Source: Rhodovastum atsumiense
Lineage (GTDB): Bacteria > Pseudomonadota > Alphaproteobacteria > Acetobacterales > Acetobacteraceae
Length of the DNA stretch: 64,000 nt
Assembly (NCBI RefSeq): GCF_937425535.1
Contig: NZ_OW485601.1
Location: 1,886,501 to 1,950,500, forward strand
Direction of reading: 5' to 3'
The notes beneath the pieces are model-generated. The model ran no database searches. It was not told the origin of the DNA and was given only the letters and a program-made list of their open reading frames with translations. Positions 7,323 through 15,605 of the stretch are shown piece after piece. The translations under genes and the position numbers were made by a program. The stretch's first letter is position 1. Every line of letters starts with the position of its first letter.

Positions 7323-8462
7323 TCACCCCAGGGCGAGACCCAGGATCATCCGGTTGACCTCGGCGGACTTTTCCATGTGCGGCATGTGCCCGGCGCCCGG
7401 CAGGACCTGCACGCGCACGGAGCCAGGCAAGGACCGCGCCTGGGAGGCCGGGATGATCTCGTCCAGTTCGCCCCAGATCACCTGAACCGGAAGGTCGCCC
7501 AGTTCCGGCAGGCGTCCCGCCAGGATCTCCTGCTGTCGCCCGCCGCCGAAATTCGCCTCGGCGATGGCGCTCAGCGCCTCCTTCGCCCCGTCCAGGCGTT
7601 TGAACCGCAGCAGGTCCTCCACCATGTCGTGGCTGACCAGGGATTTGTCGGCGAAGAGCTTCTGCAGCACCGGTTGCAGTTGCTTGCGGCGACCGGCGGA
7701 AATGAAGTCGGCCGGAAACGCGCCATCGATCTCCGTCCCCAGCCCGGCCGGGGCGATCAGCGTCAGCGAGGCGACATGGGCCGGCTTGTCCAGCGCCGTG
7801 CGCAACGCCACCGCGCCGCCCAGGGAATGGCCGACCAGATGCGCCCTGGGAATGTCCTTCGCCGCCAGGAACGCCAGCAGCGCCCCGGAGAGCGCGGCGA
7901 GATCGCCCGCGCCGACCTGCTTGGAAGATCCGCCATGGCCGGGCAGATCCAGCGCGATGACCCGCACCTGCCCGGCCAAAGCGGGCTGGGTGAACAGCCA
8001 GTTGTTCAGGTCGCCGCCGAAGCCGTGGATCAGCACGATCGGACGGCCCTCATGGGCCTGCCCGAGTTCGAGATACCGAAGGCTGTGGCCGCCGGCCTCG
8101 ATCGTGGCCGGGGCGGGCGCGCCCTGCGTCGCCTCCACCGACTGGCGGGTGACGAACTCCGCCTGGAAGCGGGTAACGAAGGCGTCGATCTCGACCTCCG
8201 GCACGGAGGGATCCGCCACGACGGCGATCAGCGCGCCGACCGGCAGGTCTTCCTGCTCCGGCGCGACGTGGCGACGCAGCACCCCGGCCACGGGGCTTTC
8301 ATAGGCATTGGTGATCTTGGTGGTCTCGATATCGGCCAGTTCGTCACCCACCGCGACGGCCGCGCCTTCCGGCTTGGCCCAGGAGGCGATCTTGCCCTCC
8401 GTCATCGCCAGCCCGAACTTGGGCATGGTGATGGGGATGATGGCGCCGGTGCTCGTGCTCAT
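7323..8462 (-). CDS. acoC: Acetoin dehydrogenase E2 (dihydrolipoamide acetyltransferase), lipoyl + alpha/beta hydrolase
   Basis: A 379-residue fusion typical of AcoC. Residues 8-84 form a lipoyl domain with the modified Lys at 49 in IETTKITN; residues 125-379 form an alpha/beta-hydrolase fold with nucleophile S213 in VGHSLGG, an acid in GELDEIIP and His in GAGHMPH. It carries the acetyl group from the AcoAB E1 to CoA. The start at 8462 overlaps the acoB stop (ATGA); the frame extends upstream only as a shadow of acoB. This hydrolase-type catalytic domain distinguishes it from the SucB/PDH E2 type also in the window. A partner E3 gene is not in the operon. Confidence 0.93.
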   Translation of the reverse strand: MSTSTGAIIPITMPKFGLAMTEGKIASWAKPEGAAVAVGDELADIETTKITNAYESPVAGVLRRHVAPEQEDLPVGALIAVVADPSVPEVEIDAFVTRFQAEFVTRQSVEATQGAPAPATIEAGGHSLRYLELGQAHEGRPIVLIHGFGGDLNNWLFTQPALAGQVRVIALDLPGHGGSSKQVGAGDLAALSGALLAFLAAKDIPRAHLVGHSLGGAVALRTALDKPAHVASLTLIAPAGLGTEIDGAFPADFISAGRRKQLQPVLQKLFADKSLVSHDMVEDLLRFKRLDGAKEALSAIAEANFGGGRQQEILAGRLPELGDLPVQVIWGELDEIIPASQARSLPGSVRVQVLPGAGHMPHMEKSAEVNRMILGLALG

Positions 8463-9481
8463 GCCGCCTTCCTCGCCCGGCCCATCAGGCCCTGCACGGC
8501 CGCCTCGATCTTCTCCGCACTGGGGATGTAGGCATCCTCCAGATTGGGCGCGAAGGGCACCGGGACATGCGGCGGGCAGACCATGCGGATCGGCGCCTTC
8601 AGGGCGTCGAACGCCTCCTGTGCCACCAGGGCGGAGATGTCGGTGGCCATGTTGCAGCGCGGGCTCGCCTCGTCGACGATCACCAGCCGGCCGGTCGCTT
8701 CCACGCATTCCAGGATGGTGCCGGTATCGAGCGGCGAGGTGGTGCGCGGGTCCACCACGGTGCAGGAAATGCCCTGCTTCTCCAGCCGGTCCGCCGCGAT
8801 GTTGGCCATGCCGACCATGCGGCCGAAGGCGACGATGGTGACGTCATCGCCCTCGCGGGTCAGGTTCGCCTCGCCGAAGGGAATGGTGTAGCTCTCGTCG
8901 GGAACTTCCTCCTCCTCGTCGTACTGCACCTTGTTCTCGAAGAAGATCACCGGGTCGTCGTCGCGGATGGCCTGGATCAGCAGCCCCTTCGCCTCATAGG
9001 CCGAGGACGGGATCACCACCTTCAGGCCGGGGATATGGGTGAAGACCGGATACAGGCACTGGCTGTGCTGGCTCGCCGCCCGGAAGCCCGCGCCATACAT
9101 GGTGCGGATCACCATCGGCGTGCTTGCCTTGCCGCCGAACATGTAGCGAAACTTGGCTGCCTGGTTGAAGATCTGGTCGAAGCAGACGCCCATGAAGTCG
9201 ACGAACATCAGCTCGGCGACCGGGCGCAGGCCGGTGGCGGCGGCGCCGGCCGCGGCGCCGACATAGGCGCTCTCGCTCAGCGGCGTGTCGAGCACGCGAT
9301 CGCGGCCGAATTCCCCCACCAGCCCCTTGGTCACGCCGAGCACGCCGCCCCAGGCATCGTCCTCGCCCGGCGCGCCGGCGCCGCCGGCGATGTCCTCGCC
9401 CATCAGCACCACGGTCGGGTCACGCCGCATTTCCTGGCGCAGGGCCTCGTTGATGGCCTGGCGATAGCTTTTCCTGCTCAT
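8459..9481 (-). CDS. acoB: Acetoin dehydrogenase E1 component beta subunit
   Basis: A 340-residue transketolase-type subunit (pyrimidine-binding and C-terminal domains). It opens with SYRQAINEALRQEMRRDPTV and VLMGEDIAGG, as in other 2-oxoacid dehydrogenase E1-beta chains, and has FVDFMGVCFDQI and the phosphate/K+-loop region SQHSQ. With AcoA it performs ThDP-dependent cleavage of acetoin to acetaldehyde and a lipoyl-bound acetyl group. It lies 21 bases downstream of acoA and overlaps acoC by 4 bases. PDH or branched-chain E1-beta are close relatives, but the AcoC-type E2 next door decides for acetoin. Confidence 0.92.
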   Translation of the reverse strand: MSRKSYRQAINEALRQEMRRDPTVVLMGEDIAGGAGAPGEDDAWGGVLGVTKGLVGEFGRDRVLDTPLSESAYVGAAAGAAATGLRPVAELMFVDFMGVCFDQIFNQAAKFRYMFGGKASTPMVIRTMYGAGFRAASQHSQCLYPVFTHIPGLKVVIPSSAYEAKGLLIQAIRDDDPVIFFENKVQYDEEEEVPDESYTIPFGEANLTREGDDVTIVAFGRMVGMANIAADRLEKQGISCTVVDPRTTSPLDTGTILECVEATGRLVIVDEASPRCNMATDISALVAQEAFDALKAPIRMVCPPHVPVPFAPNLEDAYIPSAEKIEAAVQGLMGRARKAA

Positions 9482-9502
9482 CGTTTTTCCTCCCCCTGTC
9501 GG

Positions 9503-10468
9503 TCAGTAGCTGACGTAGACGTCGGTCAGCAGCTCGGCCTCGGTGGGCAGCGGCGCGGCCTTGGCGTGGCGCACCGCGCCATCGACCTCCCCGGCGACCG
9601 CATGGTCCACGGCATCCAGATCCGCAGCCTGCAGCAACGCCGCATCGGTCACACGGCTGCGGAACCGCCTGAGGCAGTCCTGCCGTTCGCGCAACTGGTC
9701 CACCTCGCCGGGTGCGCGATAGGTCGTGGCGTCGCCTTCGAAATGCCCGTAGTAGCGGGCCAGCCGGACATGCAGCATGCTCGGCCCCTCGCCGGCACGG
9801 GCGCGGGCGATGGCGATGCCGGCGGCCTCGTGCACGGCGAAGAAGTCAAAGCCGTCGACTTCATGGCACGGCATGCCGAAGCCTTCGGCCCGCTTCGCCT
9901 GCGACCCGCCGACCGAATAGGACGAGGCGGTCGATTCCGCATAGCCGTTGTCCTCGACGACGAAGATCGCCGGCAGCTTCCAGATCGTGGCCAGGTTGTA
10001 GCTTTCCAGCGTCGTGCCCTGGTTCGAGGCGCCATCACCAAGAAACGCCACCGCCACCGCGCCGGTCTTCAGCACCTTCGCCGTCAGCGCCGCGCCGCAG
10101 ATCAACGGCGGGCCGCCGCCGACGATGCCATTGGCGCCAAGCATGCCTTTCGAGAGATCGGCGATGTGCATCGATCCGCCCTTGCCGCCGCAGACGCCCT
10201 GCTTGCGGCCATAGATCTCGTGCATCATCCCCTCCACCGCGACGCCCTTGGCGATGCAGTGGCCATGACCGCGATGCGTGCTGGCGATGCTGTCCTGCTC
10301 GGTCAAATGCATGCACACCCCCGCCGCCGAGGCTTCCTCCCCGGCATAGAGATGCACGAAGCCCGGGATCTCACCGGTGGCGAACTCGATGTGCAGCCGC
10401 TCCTCGAAGTCGCGGATCGTCCGCATGATGCGGTAGGCGCGGAGCAGGTCCTCGCGGCTCATCTGCAT
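9503..10468 (-). CDS. acoA: Acetoin dehydrogenase E1 component alpha subunit
   Basis: A 321-residue E1-alpha chain with the thiamine diphosphate motif GDGASNQG at residues 144-151 and the closing Asn at 174 (VVEDN), plus THRGHGH at 64-70 and the GGKGGSMH loop. It is the first gene of the operon. ATGs at 10468 and 10462 are both possible; GGGAG lies 9-10 bases upstream of the first. Control is expected from the divergent 476-base region that also serves the AcoR-like gene. Together with AcoB it forms the heterotetrameric decarboxylating E1. Confidence 0.92.
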   Translation of the reverse strand: MQMSREDLLRAYRIMRTIRDFEERLHIEFATGEIPGFVHLYAGEEASAAGVCMHLTEQDSIASTHRGHGHCIAKGVAVEGMMHEIYGRKQGVCGGKGGSMHIADLSKGMLGANGIVGGGPPLICGAALTAKVLKTGAVAVAFLGDGASNQGTTLESYNLATIWKLPAIFVVEDNGYAESTASSYSVGGSQAKRAEGFGMPCHEVDGFDFFAVHEAAGIAIARARAGEGPSMLHVRLARYYGHFEGDATTYRAPGEVDQLRERQDCLRRFRSRVTDAALLQAADLDAVDHAVAGEVDGAVRHAKAAPLPTEAELLTDVYVSY

Positions 10469-10944
10469 TCCTGGAATCTCCCTGTGTGGAACTGTGTCGT
10501 TTCAGTCCGGCCGGAACCTGGAGTATCCGTACGGCCCAGGCCCAGGTGCGGAGGGAAGCGACGCGCCGTCATTGCACCGGCGCCACAGCCGTGCCGGGAC
10601 AACGGATCGCATGCAGGCCGGTCGTGCCGGCTGGCCCTGGCGCAGGCCATGTCGCGCGTTACCTCCCATGGCCCCGGCCTGCGGCCGGGTGCGGCCGGTT
10701 TCCGGCTCGCCAGGGCGAAGTCAGGCGGATCTGCCCCGGGCGGGGGAAGGGAGAACCGCGCCGGCATCGTCAATATTTTCGTGTACCGGGGAAAGTGTCG
10801 CGCATCTGCGACAACCGGGGCGCAAACCAATGATGCTGCGGCGCGGCATTTCCGCTGTCGCGCACGCGATGTGTTCCATCCGGGACCTGACCATGCCAAC
10901 AATTCCCGCGACCGTCCCCCAGAGACGGCGCAGGAGAGGAAACC
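10469..10944. promoter_or_regulatory. Divergent control region between acoA and the AcoR-like regulator
   Basis: This gap of 476 bases separates the aco operon (leftward) and its likely regulator (rightward). I see the perfect palindrome at 10796-10813 (listed separately), a TCCGGCCGGA palindrome at 10506-10515 close to acoA, and a CCCGGCC/GGCCGGG hairpin at 10673-10689. A convincing sigma54 -24/-12 pair was not found on either strand. No coding sequence is supported. Confidence 0.5.
10796..10813. promoter_or_regulatory. Candidate operator for the AcoR-like regulator
   Basis: A perfect inverted repeat TGTCGC, six bases, GCGACA lies about 130 bases upstream of the regulator start and about 330 bases upstream of acoA. 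Dyads of this size suit a dimeric Fis-type helix-turn-helix such as the one at the regulator C-terminus. Binding is inferred from position only. Confidence 0.45.
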
Positions 10945-11934
10945 ATGGCCCGTACCAGTGCGGCGCATCATGCCGACCGGGTTCTTGCCGTGCTGCAACA
11001 GCCCGCGGAAGCCGACGGGATCGCCGCGTCCTGGCGCCGCTGTCTGCTGCAGCATCGCCTCGATCCCGAACATCCCCACCCGCCCACCCTGCTCAGCAAC
11101 CTGGAACTGCGCTACGTCCGCGGCCATGCCGGCCGGCTCATGCGCGTCGCCGATCCGGAACTGGACCGGCTGCACGGCCTGGTGCACGGCATCGGCTATT
11201 CCGTGCTGATGACGAATCGTCAGGGCGCGGTCATTGCCCGGCGCGTGGCGGAGCGGGACGAACGCGGCTGCCGGGACTGGCGGCTCTGGACCGGCGCGCT
11301 CTGGAGCGAGGAAGTCGAAGGCACCAACGGCGTCGGCACCTGCCTCGCCGAGGAACGCCCGGTCAGCGTCCATCGCGACCAGCATTTCCGCCGCCGCCAC
11401 ACCGCGTTGACCTGCACCGTGACGCCGCTTTTCGATGCCGCGGGACGGCTGGCCGGGGCGCTCGACATTTCCTGCTTCCGGCCCGGCCCGGAAGGCTGCA
11501 TCCTGCCGCTGGCCATGGCCGCCGTGCAGGAAGCCGCGCGGCGGATCGAGGCGGCATATTTCCACGACATCCATGCGCGGTTCCTGATCCTGGCGCTGCC
11601 GCGGCCCCAGGATGGTCGCACTGACGACACCTCCGTGCCGTTACTGGCCTTGGATGCGGATCGCCGGATCCAGGGCGCGACACGGGCGGCCCGCGCCGCC
11701 CTGCGGTTGGACGATGCCGCGCTGGAACGCGGGGTGAGCATCACCGGAGCCCTGGACGGGTTGCAGGCCGAGCCCAGGACCTTCAGGGCGGCGGAACGTG
11801 GCGTCATCTCGGCGGCCCTGGCCCAGTCCCAGGGCCATGTGGGCCAGGCCGCATCCCTGCTGGGCATCAGCCGCGCGACGTTGCACCGCAAGATCCGGGC
11901 CCTCGGCTTGCAGCGGGCGGACGGCTTTCGTTGA
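10945..11934 (+). CDS. AcoR-like GAF + Fis-HTH regulator lacking the sigma54 AAA+ domain
   Basis: A 329-residue regulator divergent from the aco operon. The N-terminal SWRRCLLQHRLDPE segment and the GAF-type sensor with EGTNGVGTCLAEERPVSVH match the acetoin/glycerol activator family (AcoR, DhaR). The C-terminus is a Fis-type helix-turn-helix (AAALAQSQGHVGQAASLLGISRATLHRKI-like region, about residues 288-322). Full-length AcoR proteins are about 600-670 residues with a central AAA+ sigma54 domain carrying GAFTGA; none of this is present here, and the frame is intact, so it is a naturally short form. It is probably the acetoin-responsive regulator of the adjacent operon, acting through an ordinary sigma factor. 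Confidence 0.82.
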   Translation: MARTSAAHHADRVLAVLQQPAEADGIAASWRRCLLQHRLDPEHPHPPTLLSNLELRYVRGHAGRLMRVADPELDRLHGLVHGIGYSVLMTNRQGAVIARRVAERDERGCRDWRLWTGALWSEEVEGTNGVGTCLAEERPVSVHRDQHFRRRHTALTCTVTPLFDAAGRLAGALDISCFRPGPEGCILPLAMAAVQEAARRIEAAYFHDIHARFLILALPRPQDGRTDDTSVPLLALDADRRIQGATRAARAALRLDDAALERGVSITGALDGLQAEPRTFRAAERGVISAALAQSQGHVGQAASLLGISRATLHRKIRALGLQRADGFR

Positions 11935-12509
11935 CACGGACGCGGTCCGCGCCGTCGTCAGGCGGGACGCAGAGGATGCAGGCAGGGCCTCAGCGCAGGA
12001 TCACGTGCTGACGGAAGGCATTCATGGCTTGTCAGCTCCGGCCGTAAAGAGTGGCCGAAGAAAATGAAAGGCCCTGAAAAGCATAGACCCCCGTGCGCCC
12101 TTGGCGTCAAGCGGGGGTCATGGTGCGAAGAATAATCCTCGCACACTGGGCTTTATATCCCAGAGGAAACTTGGACTTTGACTGTCAGTCGCCGACGCCA
12201 AGCAGTTCGGCAACTAAAAATACCCCGGTGGAGTCATGCTATCTATTAGCCCTCCTTCTCTGTTTATGGTGAAACTGTGAGACCAGCCGCATCGGCTGTC
12301 AAGGATATTTCGGAAAGCGATCCCGGGAATGATTTCCGGCCGGGGCCTGGGCCGCCCGGACGTGCCGGCTTCTCAAATCGCCGCCTCCCATCTCGAAGAC
12401 ATCGGGTCACGACGAGGCTCGTCGGACGTTGCCCCCTCGCCCCCACCGGGCGCCATGACATCAAAGGGCCAGTGGGCACCGTGATGGGGTGCGAGCGCCA
12501 AGGCTGGTC
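11935..12509. other. Intergenic region of about 575 bases without a supported gene
   Basis: It separates the AcoR-like gene from the nuclease-like gene. It contains the hairpin/promoter-like structure at 12080-12119 and a small CTGGG/CCCAG hairpin near 12147-12164. The open frames on the minus strand have no motif or ribosome binding site. A leftward 11-codon frame, MNAFRQHVILR, starts near 12026 with GGAG about 10 bases upstream; it could be a leader peptide but has no further support. Confidence 0.4.
12080..12119 (-). promoter_or_regulatory. Leftward promoter-like boxes embedded in an 8-base inverted repeat
   Basis: On the minus strand TTGACG (12110-12105) and TATGCT (12085-12080) are 19 bases apart. 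A perfect inverted repeat GACCCCCG/CGGGGGTC (12086-12093 and 12112-12119) brackets the -35 box and spacer. The layout suits an operator over a promoter; it could equally be a plain hairpin behind the AcoR-like gene. No T-tract follows in either direction. Confidence 0.3.
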
Positions 12510-13190
12510 ATGCGCGTCGGTTCCCATCCAATATTGAAACGATTTCGTAACCAGACTAACCAGCGAATTCCGATTGATCGTGCAAGAGAGTTGGCCTTGG
12601 TCGAGCTGCCGCCTGAAATCTCTGTTCTCGAACAGGAAAACCAGGCGCTGCGGAAACGCATCGCCCGGTTGGAACAGGAGATTGCCTTCCTTCGCGGGCA
12701 TCCCACCCTGGCAAGGGGAATGGCAGGGGAAACGCTTGTCGCCACTCTGACCGCCGGACTGTTGACGAAACCAACGGCGAGCGCCGATGTGGAAACACCC
12801 AGCGGCGCCATCCTGGAGGTCAAGTATTCCGCCCTGAACAAGCCACACCCCGCCGCAACGACCTTGCGATGGGTGTGGCAAAGGCCATTCGGAATGTTTG
12901 GGGCAAAGAAGTATGATTTTCTTATTCTGATCGGTGAAAAAGACACCCGCTGGTCCGATAGCTATAAAAACCGATCGAGCCCCTACGTGATGTTCTGCGT
13001 TCCATATTCCGACGTCGCACGGATCACGGTAGCTTCCGATGGGCAGGCAACCCGCGCGATTTTCCTGACCACGAATCCCGCAAAAGCCCGCTCATCAAAG
13101 GCCAGCGCTTTGTTCAGGGATTATGAAGTCACAGAGGACGAGCTCGTGACCCGGTTTGGCATTGACGCTCAACCAGGCCAAGGCATCTGA
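12510..13190 (+). CDS. Orphan coiled-coil protein with a PD-(D/E)XK nuclease-like core
   Basis: A 226-residue protein I do not recognise as a named family. Residues about 36-63 form a heptad-rich coiled coil ([20 protein letters not shown]). The core that follows resembles the restriction-endonuclease fold: GE at 73-74, then [18 protein letters not shown] with D93, E103 and K105 as a D-x9-ExK signature, and a hydrophobic strand [11 protein letters not shown]. The ATG at 12510 has AAGG 6-7 bases upstream; a GTG at 12489 is possible. It stands alone between non-coding DNA and tRNA-Ala, with no methylase or helicase beside it. A defence or DNA-repair role is possible but is inference. Confidence 0.65.
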   Translation: MRVGSHPILKRFRNQTNQRIPIDRARELALVELPPEISVLEQENQALRKRIARLEQEIAFLRGHPTLARGMAGETLVATLTAGLLTKPTASADVETPSGAILEVKYSALNKPHPAATTLRWVWQRPFGMFGAKKYDFLILIGEKDTRWSDSYKNRSSPYVMFCVPYSDVARITVASDGQATRAIFLTTNPAKARSSKASALFRDYEVTEDELVTRFGIDAQPGQGI

Positions 13191-13445
13191 CCGCCATTGG
13201 CACTCGGATTTCGTAACGGGTGCCTCTGATTTCCTGGCGCCATTACTTGCAGCAATGACCCGCGGTACAGCCTACGGCCCGCCCCCCGGTCACGACCTGC
13301 CTGACCCGGCCGGCGAAAGCTGCAGCGGCACGCAGCCGTGCAACCGCCGGGCGGGATGGATTGAAGGGCGGCAACCAGGTCCGTGCAGCACCTTGCGTGA
13401 CAAGGCCGGGTCGCCACACGCCAAATGTCTGAAATTGCGGAATGG

Positions 13446-13521
13446 TGGTGGAGCTGAGGGGAATCGAACCCCTGACCTCCTCATTGCGAACGAGGCGCTC
13501 TCCCAACTGAGCTACAGCCCC
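13446..13521 (-). tRNA. tRNA-Ala(CGC)
   Basis: A 76-base cloverleaf including an encoded CCA. The acceptor stem GGGGCTG pairs with CAGCTCC and has the G3-U70 wobble that marks alanine tRNAs. The anticodon loop TTCGCAA gives anticodon CGC, which reads GCG, a frequent codon in this GC-rich DNA. The D- and T-arms are canonical (TAGCTCAGTTGG; AGGGGTTCGATTCCCCT). Confidence 0.96.
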
Positions 13522-13693
13522 ATCCCGCTTCGACCACGACGCCGTGGCGTCGTGGGGGCGGAACATGCGCATGACGGGCGGCCAAGTCAAGCGCCCTCGT
13601 GCAAGGTTTCTGCGCGCGCTGCGCGAGGGGTGGCCGGTTGCGGAACGGCGCTTGCGCGGATAGCTTGCGCCCCGTTTGTTTGGGGACCTCTGC

Positions 13694-14011
13694 GTGATCA
13701 CCATCCTGTTCCAGATACTGCAAGTCCTGCTGGATCTGTACCGCTGGGCCGTGATTCTGGCGGCGGTGTTCAGCCTGCTGCTCGCCTTCAATGTGCTGGA
13801 CAGCCGCAACCGCTTGGTATGGACGATCGGCGACTTCCTCTACCGCGTGACCGAACCGGCGCTGCGACCGATTCGCAACCTGCTGCCGAGCTTCGGCAAC
13901 ATCGACATCAGCCCCATCATCCTGATCGTGCTGATCACGGTGGTGCAGATGATCCTGTCACGCGTCTATGCCGCGATCGTCTACGGGAACATCAGCGGGC
14001 TGCTGTTCTGA
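13694..14011 (+). CDS. YggT-family integral membrane protein
   Basis: A 105-residue membrane protein with two hydrophobic regions ([29 protein letters not shown] and [24 protein letters not shown]) separated by a cytosolic stretch with the family-typical [11 protein letters not shown]. The GTG at 13694 is chosen because GGGGA lies about 8 bases upstream; a TTG at 13676 is in frame but overlaps that site. Known YggT proteins are linked to osmotic or cell-division functions, but no activity is established. It heads a run with yggU and folD. Confidence 0.88.
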   Translation: MITILFQILQVLLDLYRWAVILAAVFSLLLAFNVLDSRNRLVWTIGDFLYRVTEPALRPIRNLLPSFGNIDISPIILIVLITVVQMILSRVYAAIVYGNISGLLF

Positions 14012-14032
14012 TCCGCACCGGGGCGGGCGGCC

Positions 14033-14335
14033 ATGGCTGAGTTCTGGCGCCCGGCCGCCGGCGGTGTCACGGTGGCGGTGAAGGTGCAACCGAAGTCACG
14101 CCGGCCCGGGCTGCAGGGCCGCGCCCCCTCGGCGAGCGGGGAACGGTTGCGCATCGGGGTCAGCGAGGCCGCCGAGGATGGCCGCGCCAACCGCGCCGCC
14201 TGCGCCACGCTGGCACGGGCGCTCGACCTGCCGGCCTCGGCGGTCGCCGTGGTCGCGGGGGCGACAAGCCGCGAGAAGACTTTGCACGTTCAGGGTGATC
14301 CTGACGCCATCGGACGAAGGCTGGAAACACTGTGA
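14033..14335 (+). CDS. YggU-family protein (DUF167)
   Basis: A 100-residue single-domain protein with the DUF167 signature: [16 protein letters not shown] near the N-terminus, then the [22 protein letters not shown] helix region and [14 protein letters not shown]. The family is widespread and uncharacterised, and commonly follows yggT as here. The stop overlaps the GTG start of folD, so the three genes are likely one transcript. Confidence 0.88.
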   Translation: MAEFWRPAAGGVTVAVKVQPKSRRPGLQGRAPSASGERLRIGVSEAAEDGRANRAACATLARALDLPASAVAVVAGATSREKTLHVQGDPDAIGRRLETL

Positions 14336-15174
14336 CAGGCGTTCTGATCGACGGAAAGCAGGTGGCCGCTGCATTGCGGGCCGAGGTGGCGGCGAAGGTC
14401 GCGACCCTTCCCTACCAGCCAGGGCTGGCGGTGGTGCTGGTCGGGGACGACCCGGCCAGCGCCGTCTATGTCCGCAGCAAGGACCGGGCCGCCGCCGCCG
14501 CCGGCATCGCCGCCCGCACCATCCGCCTGCCCGCCGCCACCGCGCAGGCCGAACTGCTGGCGACGATCGCGGCCCTGAACGCCGATCCGACGGTGGACGG
14601 CATCCTGGTGCAACTGCCGCTGCCGCCGCAGATCGACGCTCGCGCGGTGATCGAGGCGATCGACCCGGCCAAGGACGTCGACGGCTTCCATCCGGTCAAT
14701 GTCGGCCACCTGCACGAGGGCCGGCCCACGCTGGTACCCTGCACCCCGCTCGGCGTCATGAAGCTGCTGGCGAGCACCGGCGTCGCCCTGCGCGGCGCCC
14801 GCGCGCTGGTGCTCGGCCGCTCCGGCATCGTCGGCAAGCCGATGGCCGCCCTGCTGACCCAGGCGGATGCGACGGTCACGGTCGCGCATTCGCGCACCCG
14901 TGACCTCGCCGCCGAATGCCGCCGCGCCGAAGTGCTGGTGGCGGCCGTCGGCCGGCCGGAGATGGTGCGGGGCGACTGGGTGGCCGAAGGGGCGGTGGTG
15001 ATCGATGTCGGCATCAACCGTCTGCCGGACGGGCGCCTCGTGGGCGATTGCGCCACCGCCGAATGCGCCGGCCGGGCCGCGGCGATCACCCCGGTGCCCG
15101 GCGGCGTCGGGCCAATGACGATCGCCTGCCTGCTCGAGAACACCCTGACGGCCGCGCAGGCACGGCGCGGCTGA
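14332..15174 (+). CDS. folD: Bifunctional methylenetetrahydrofolate dehydrogenase / methenyltetrahydrofolate cyclohydrolase
   Basis: A 280-residue protein that interconverts 5,10-methylene- and 10-formyl-tetrahydrofolate, feeding purine and formylmethionine synthesis. Readable signatures are the family motifs [20 protein letters not shown] (substrate-binding Tyr and Lys), [12 protein letters not shown], the NADP-site [18 protein letters not shown] and the C-terminal [16 protein letters not shown]. The GTG start overlaps the yggU stop. A strong terminator follows 2 bases after the stop. Confidence 0.97.
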   Translation: MTGVLIDGKQVAAALRAEVAAKVATLPYQPGLAVVLVGDDPASAVYVRSKDRAAAAAGIAARTIRLPAATAQAELLATIAALNADPTVDGILVQLPLPPQIDARAVIEAIDPAKDVDGFHPVNVGHLHEGRPTLVPCTPLGVMKLLASTGVALRGARALVLGRSGIVGKPMAALLTQADATVTVAHSRTRDLAAECRRAEVLVAAVGRPEMVRGDWVAEGAVVIDVGINRLPDGRLVGDCATAECAGRAAAITPVPGGVGPMTIACLLENTLTAAQARRG

Positions 15175-15176
15175 CC

Positions 15177-15207
15177 GAAGCCGGCCCGGTTTCGCCGGGC
15201 CGGCTTC
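15177..15207 (+). terminator. Terminator hairpin between folD and the SDHAF4 gene
   Basis: A 13-base perfect stem (GAAGCCGGCCCGG and its complement) with a 5-base loop starts right after the folD stop. It has no T-run. It lies between convergent genes and can serve both. Confidence 0.75.
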
Positions 15208-15222
15208 AGCAACCGGGCCGGC

Positions 15223-15390
15223 TCAGAAATCGGTGCAGCGTCCCTTGTGCGCCCAGTCCCCGTAGCGCGTCGGCTCAGGGCCAGGGGCGCCGCCGATTTC
15301 CTTGGGCAGCTTCGGGGCCGCGGGCGCGGCCGGCGTTTGCCCGGTGGCTGGCGCGGGGTCGGGGGGTGACTGGGTCTCGGTATCGCTCAT
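15223..15390 (-). CDS. Succinate dehydrogenase assembly factor 4 family protein (DUF1674)
   Basis: A 55-residue protein whose C-terminus carries the family signature: LPKEIGG, then GPEPTRYGDW and KGRCTDF at the very end. The N-terminal part is Pro/Ala-rich and variable, as in relatives. SDHAF4/DUF1674 proteins bind the flavinylated SdhA subunit during assembly. The start at 15390 (MSDTE) is a choice among three in-frame ATGs without a clear ribosome binding site. The sdh genes are not in this window. Confidence 0.85.
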   Translation of the reverse strand: MSDTETQSPPDPAPATGQTPAAPAAPKLPKEIGGAPGPEPTRYGDWAHKGRCTDF

Positions 15391-15605
15391 GCCGACCATG
15401 ATTGGCCCGCCCGCTACTCCCGGCAACCCCTCCATGCCCTTCTGCCCTGCCGGTCCGCGACGGAGGAACGATCTTCACTTGCGTCGGGCGATAATTGCGG
15501 GAGGGATGCAACACTCTCGCGTGAAATCGCCCCTCGCCGGCTGGTGCCGCTTGCAGTGCCGCGGCGAAGGAGCAAAACCCGGTCGAAACGGATCACGGGG
15601 ACCGC

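Noticed and set aside
10600-10640. GGCACG-like and TGCAT boxes upstream of acoA as a sigma54 promoter
   Set aside because: The GG and GC dinucleotides are 12 bases apart instead of 10, and the consensus fit is poor.
12541-13217. Direct repeat GATTTCGTAAC at 12541-12551 and 13207-13217 as attachment sites
   Set aside because: Eleven bases only, one copy lies inside the nuclease-like gene, and neither matches the tRNA-Ala end. Chance is likely.
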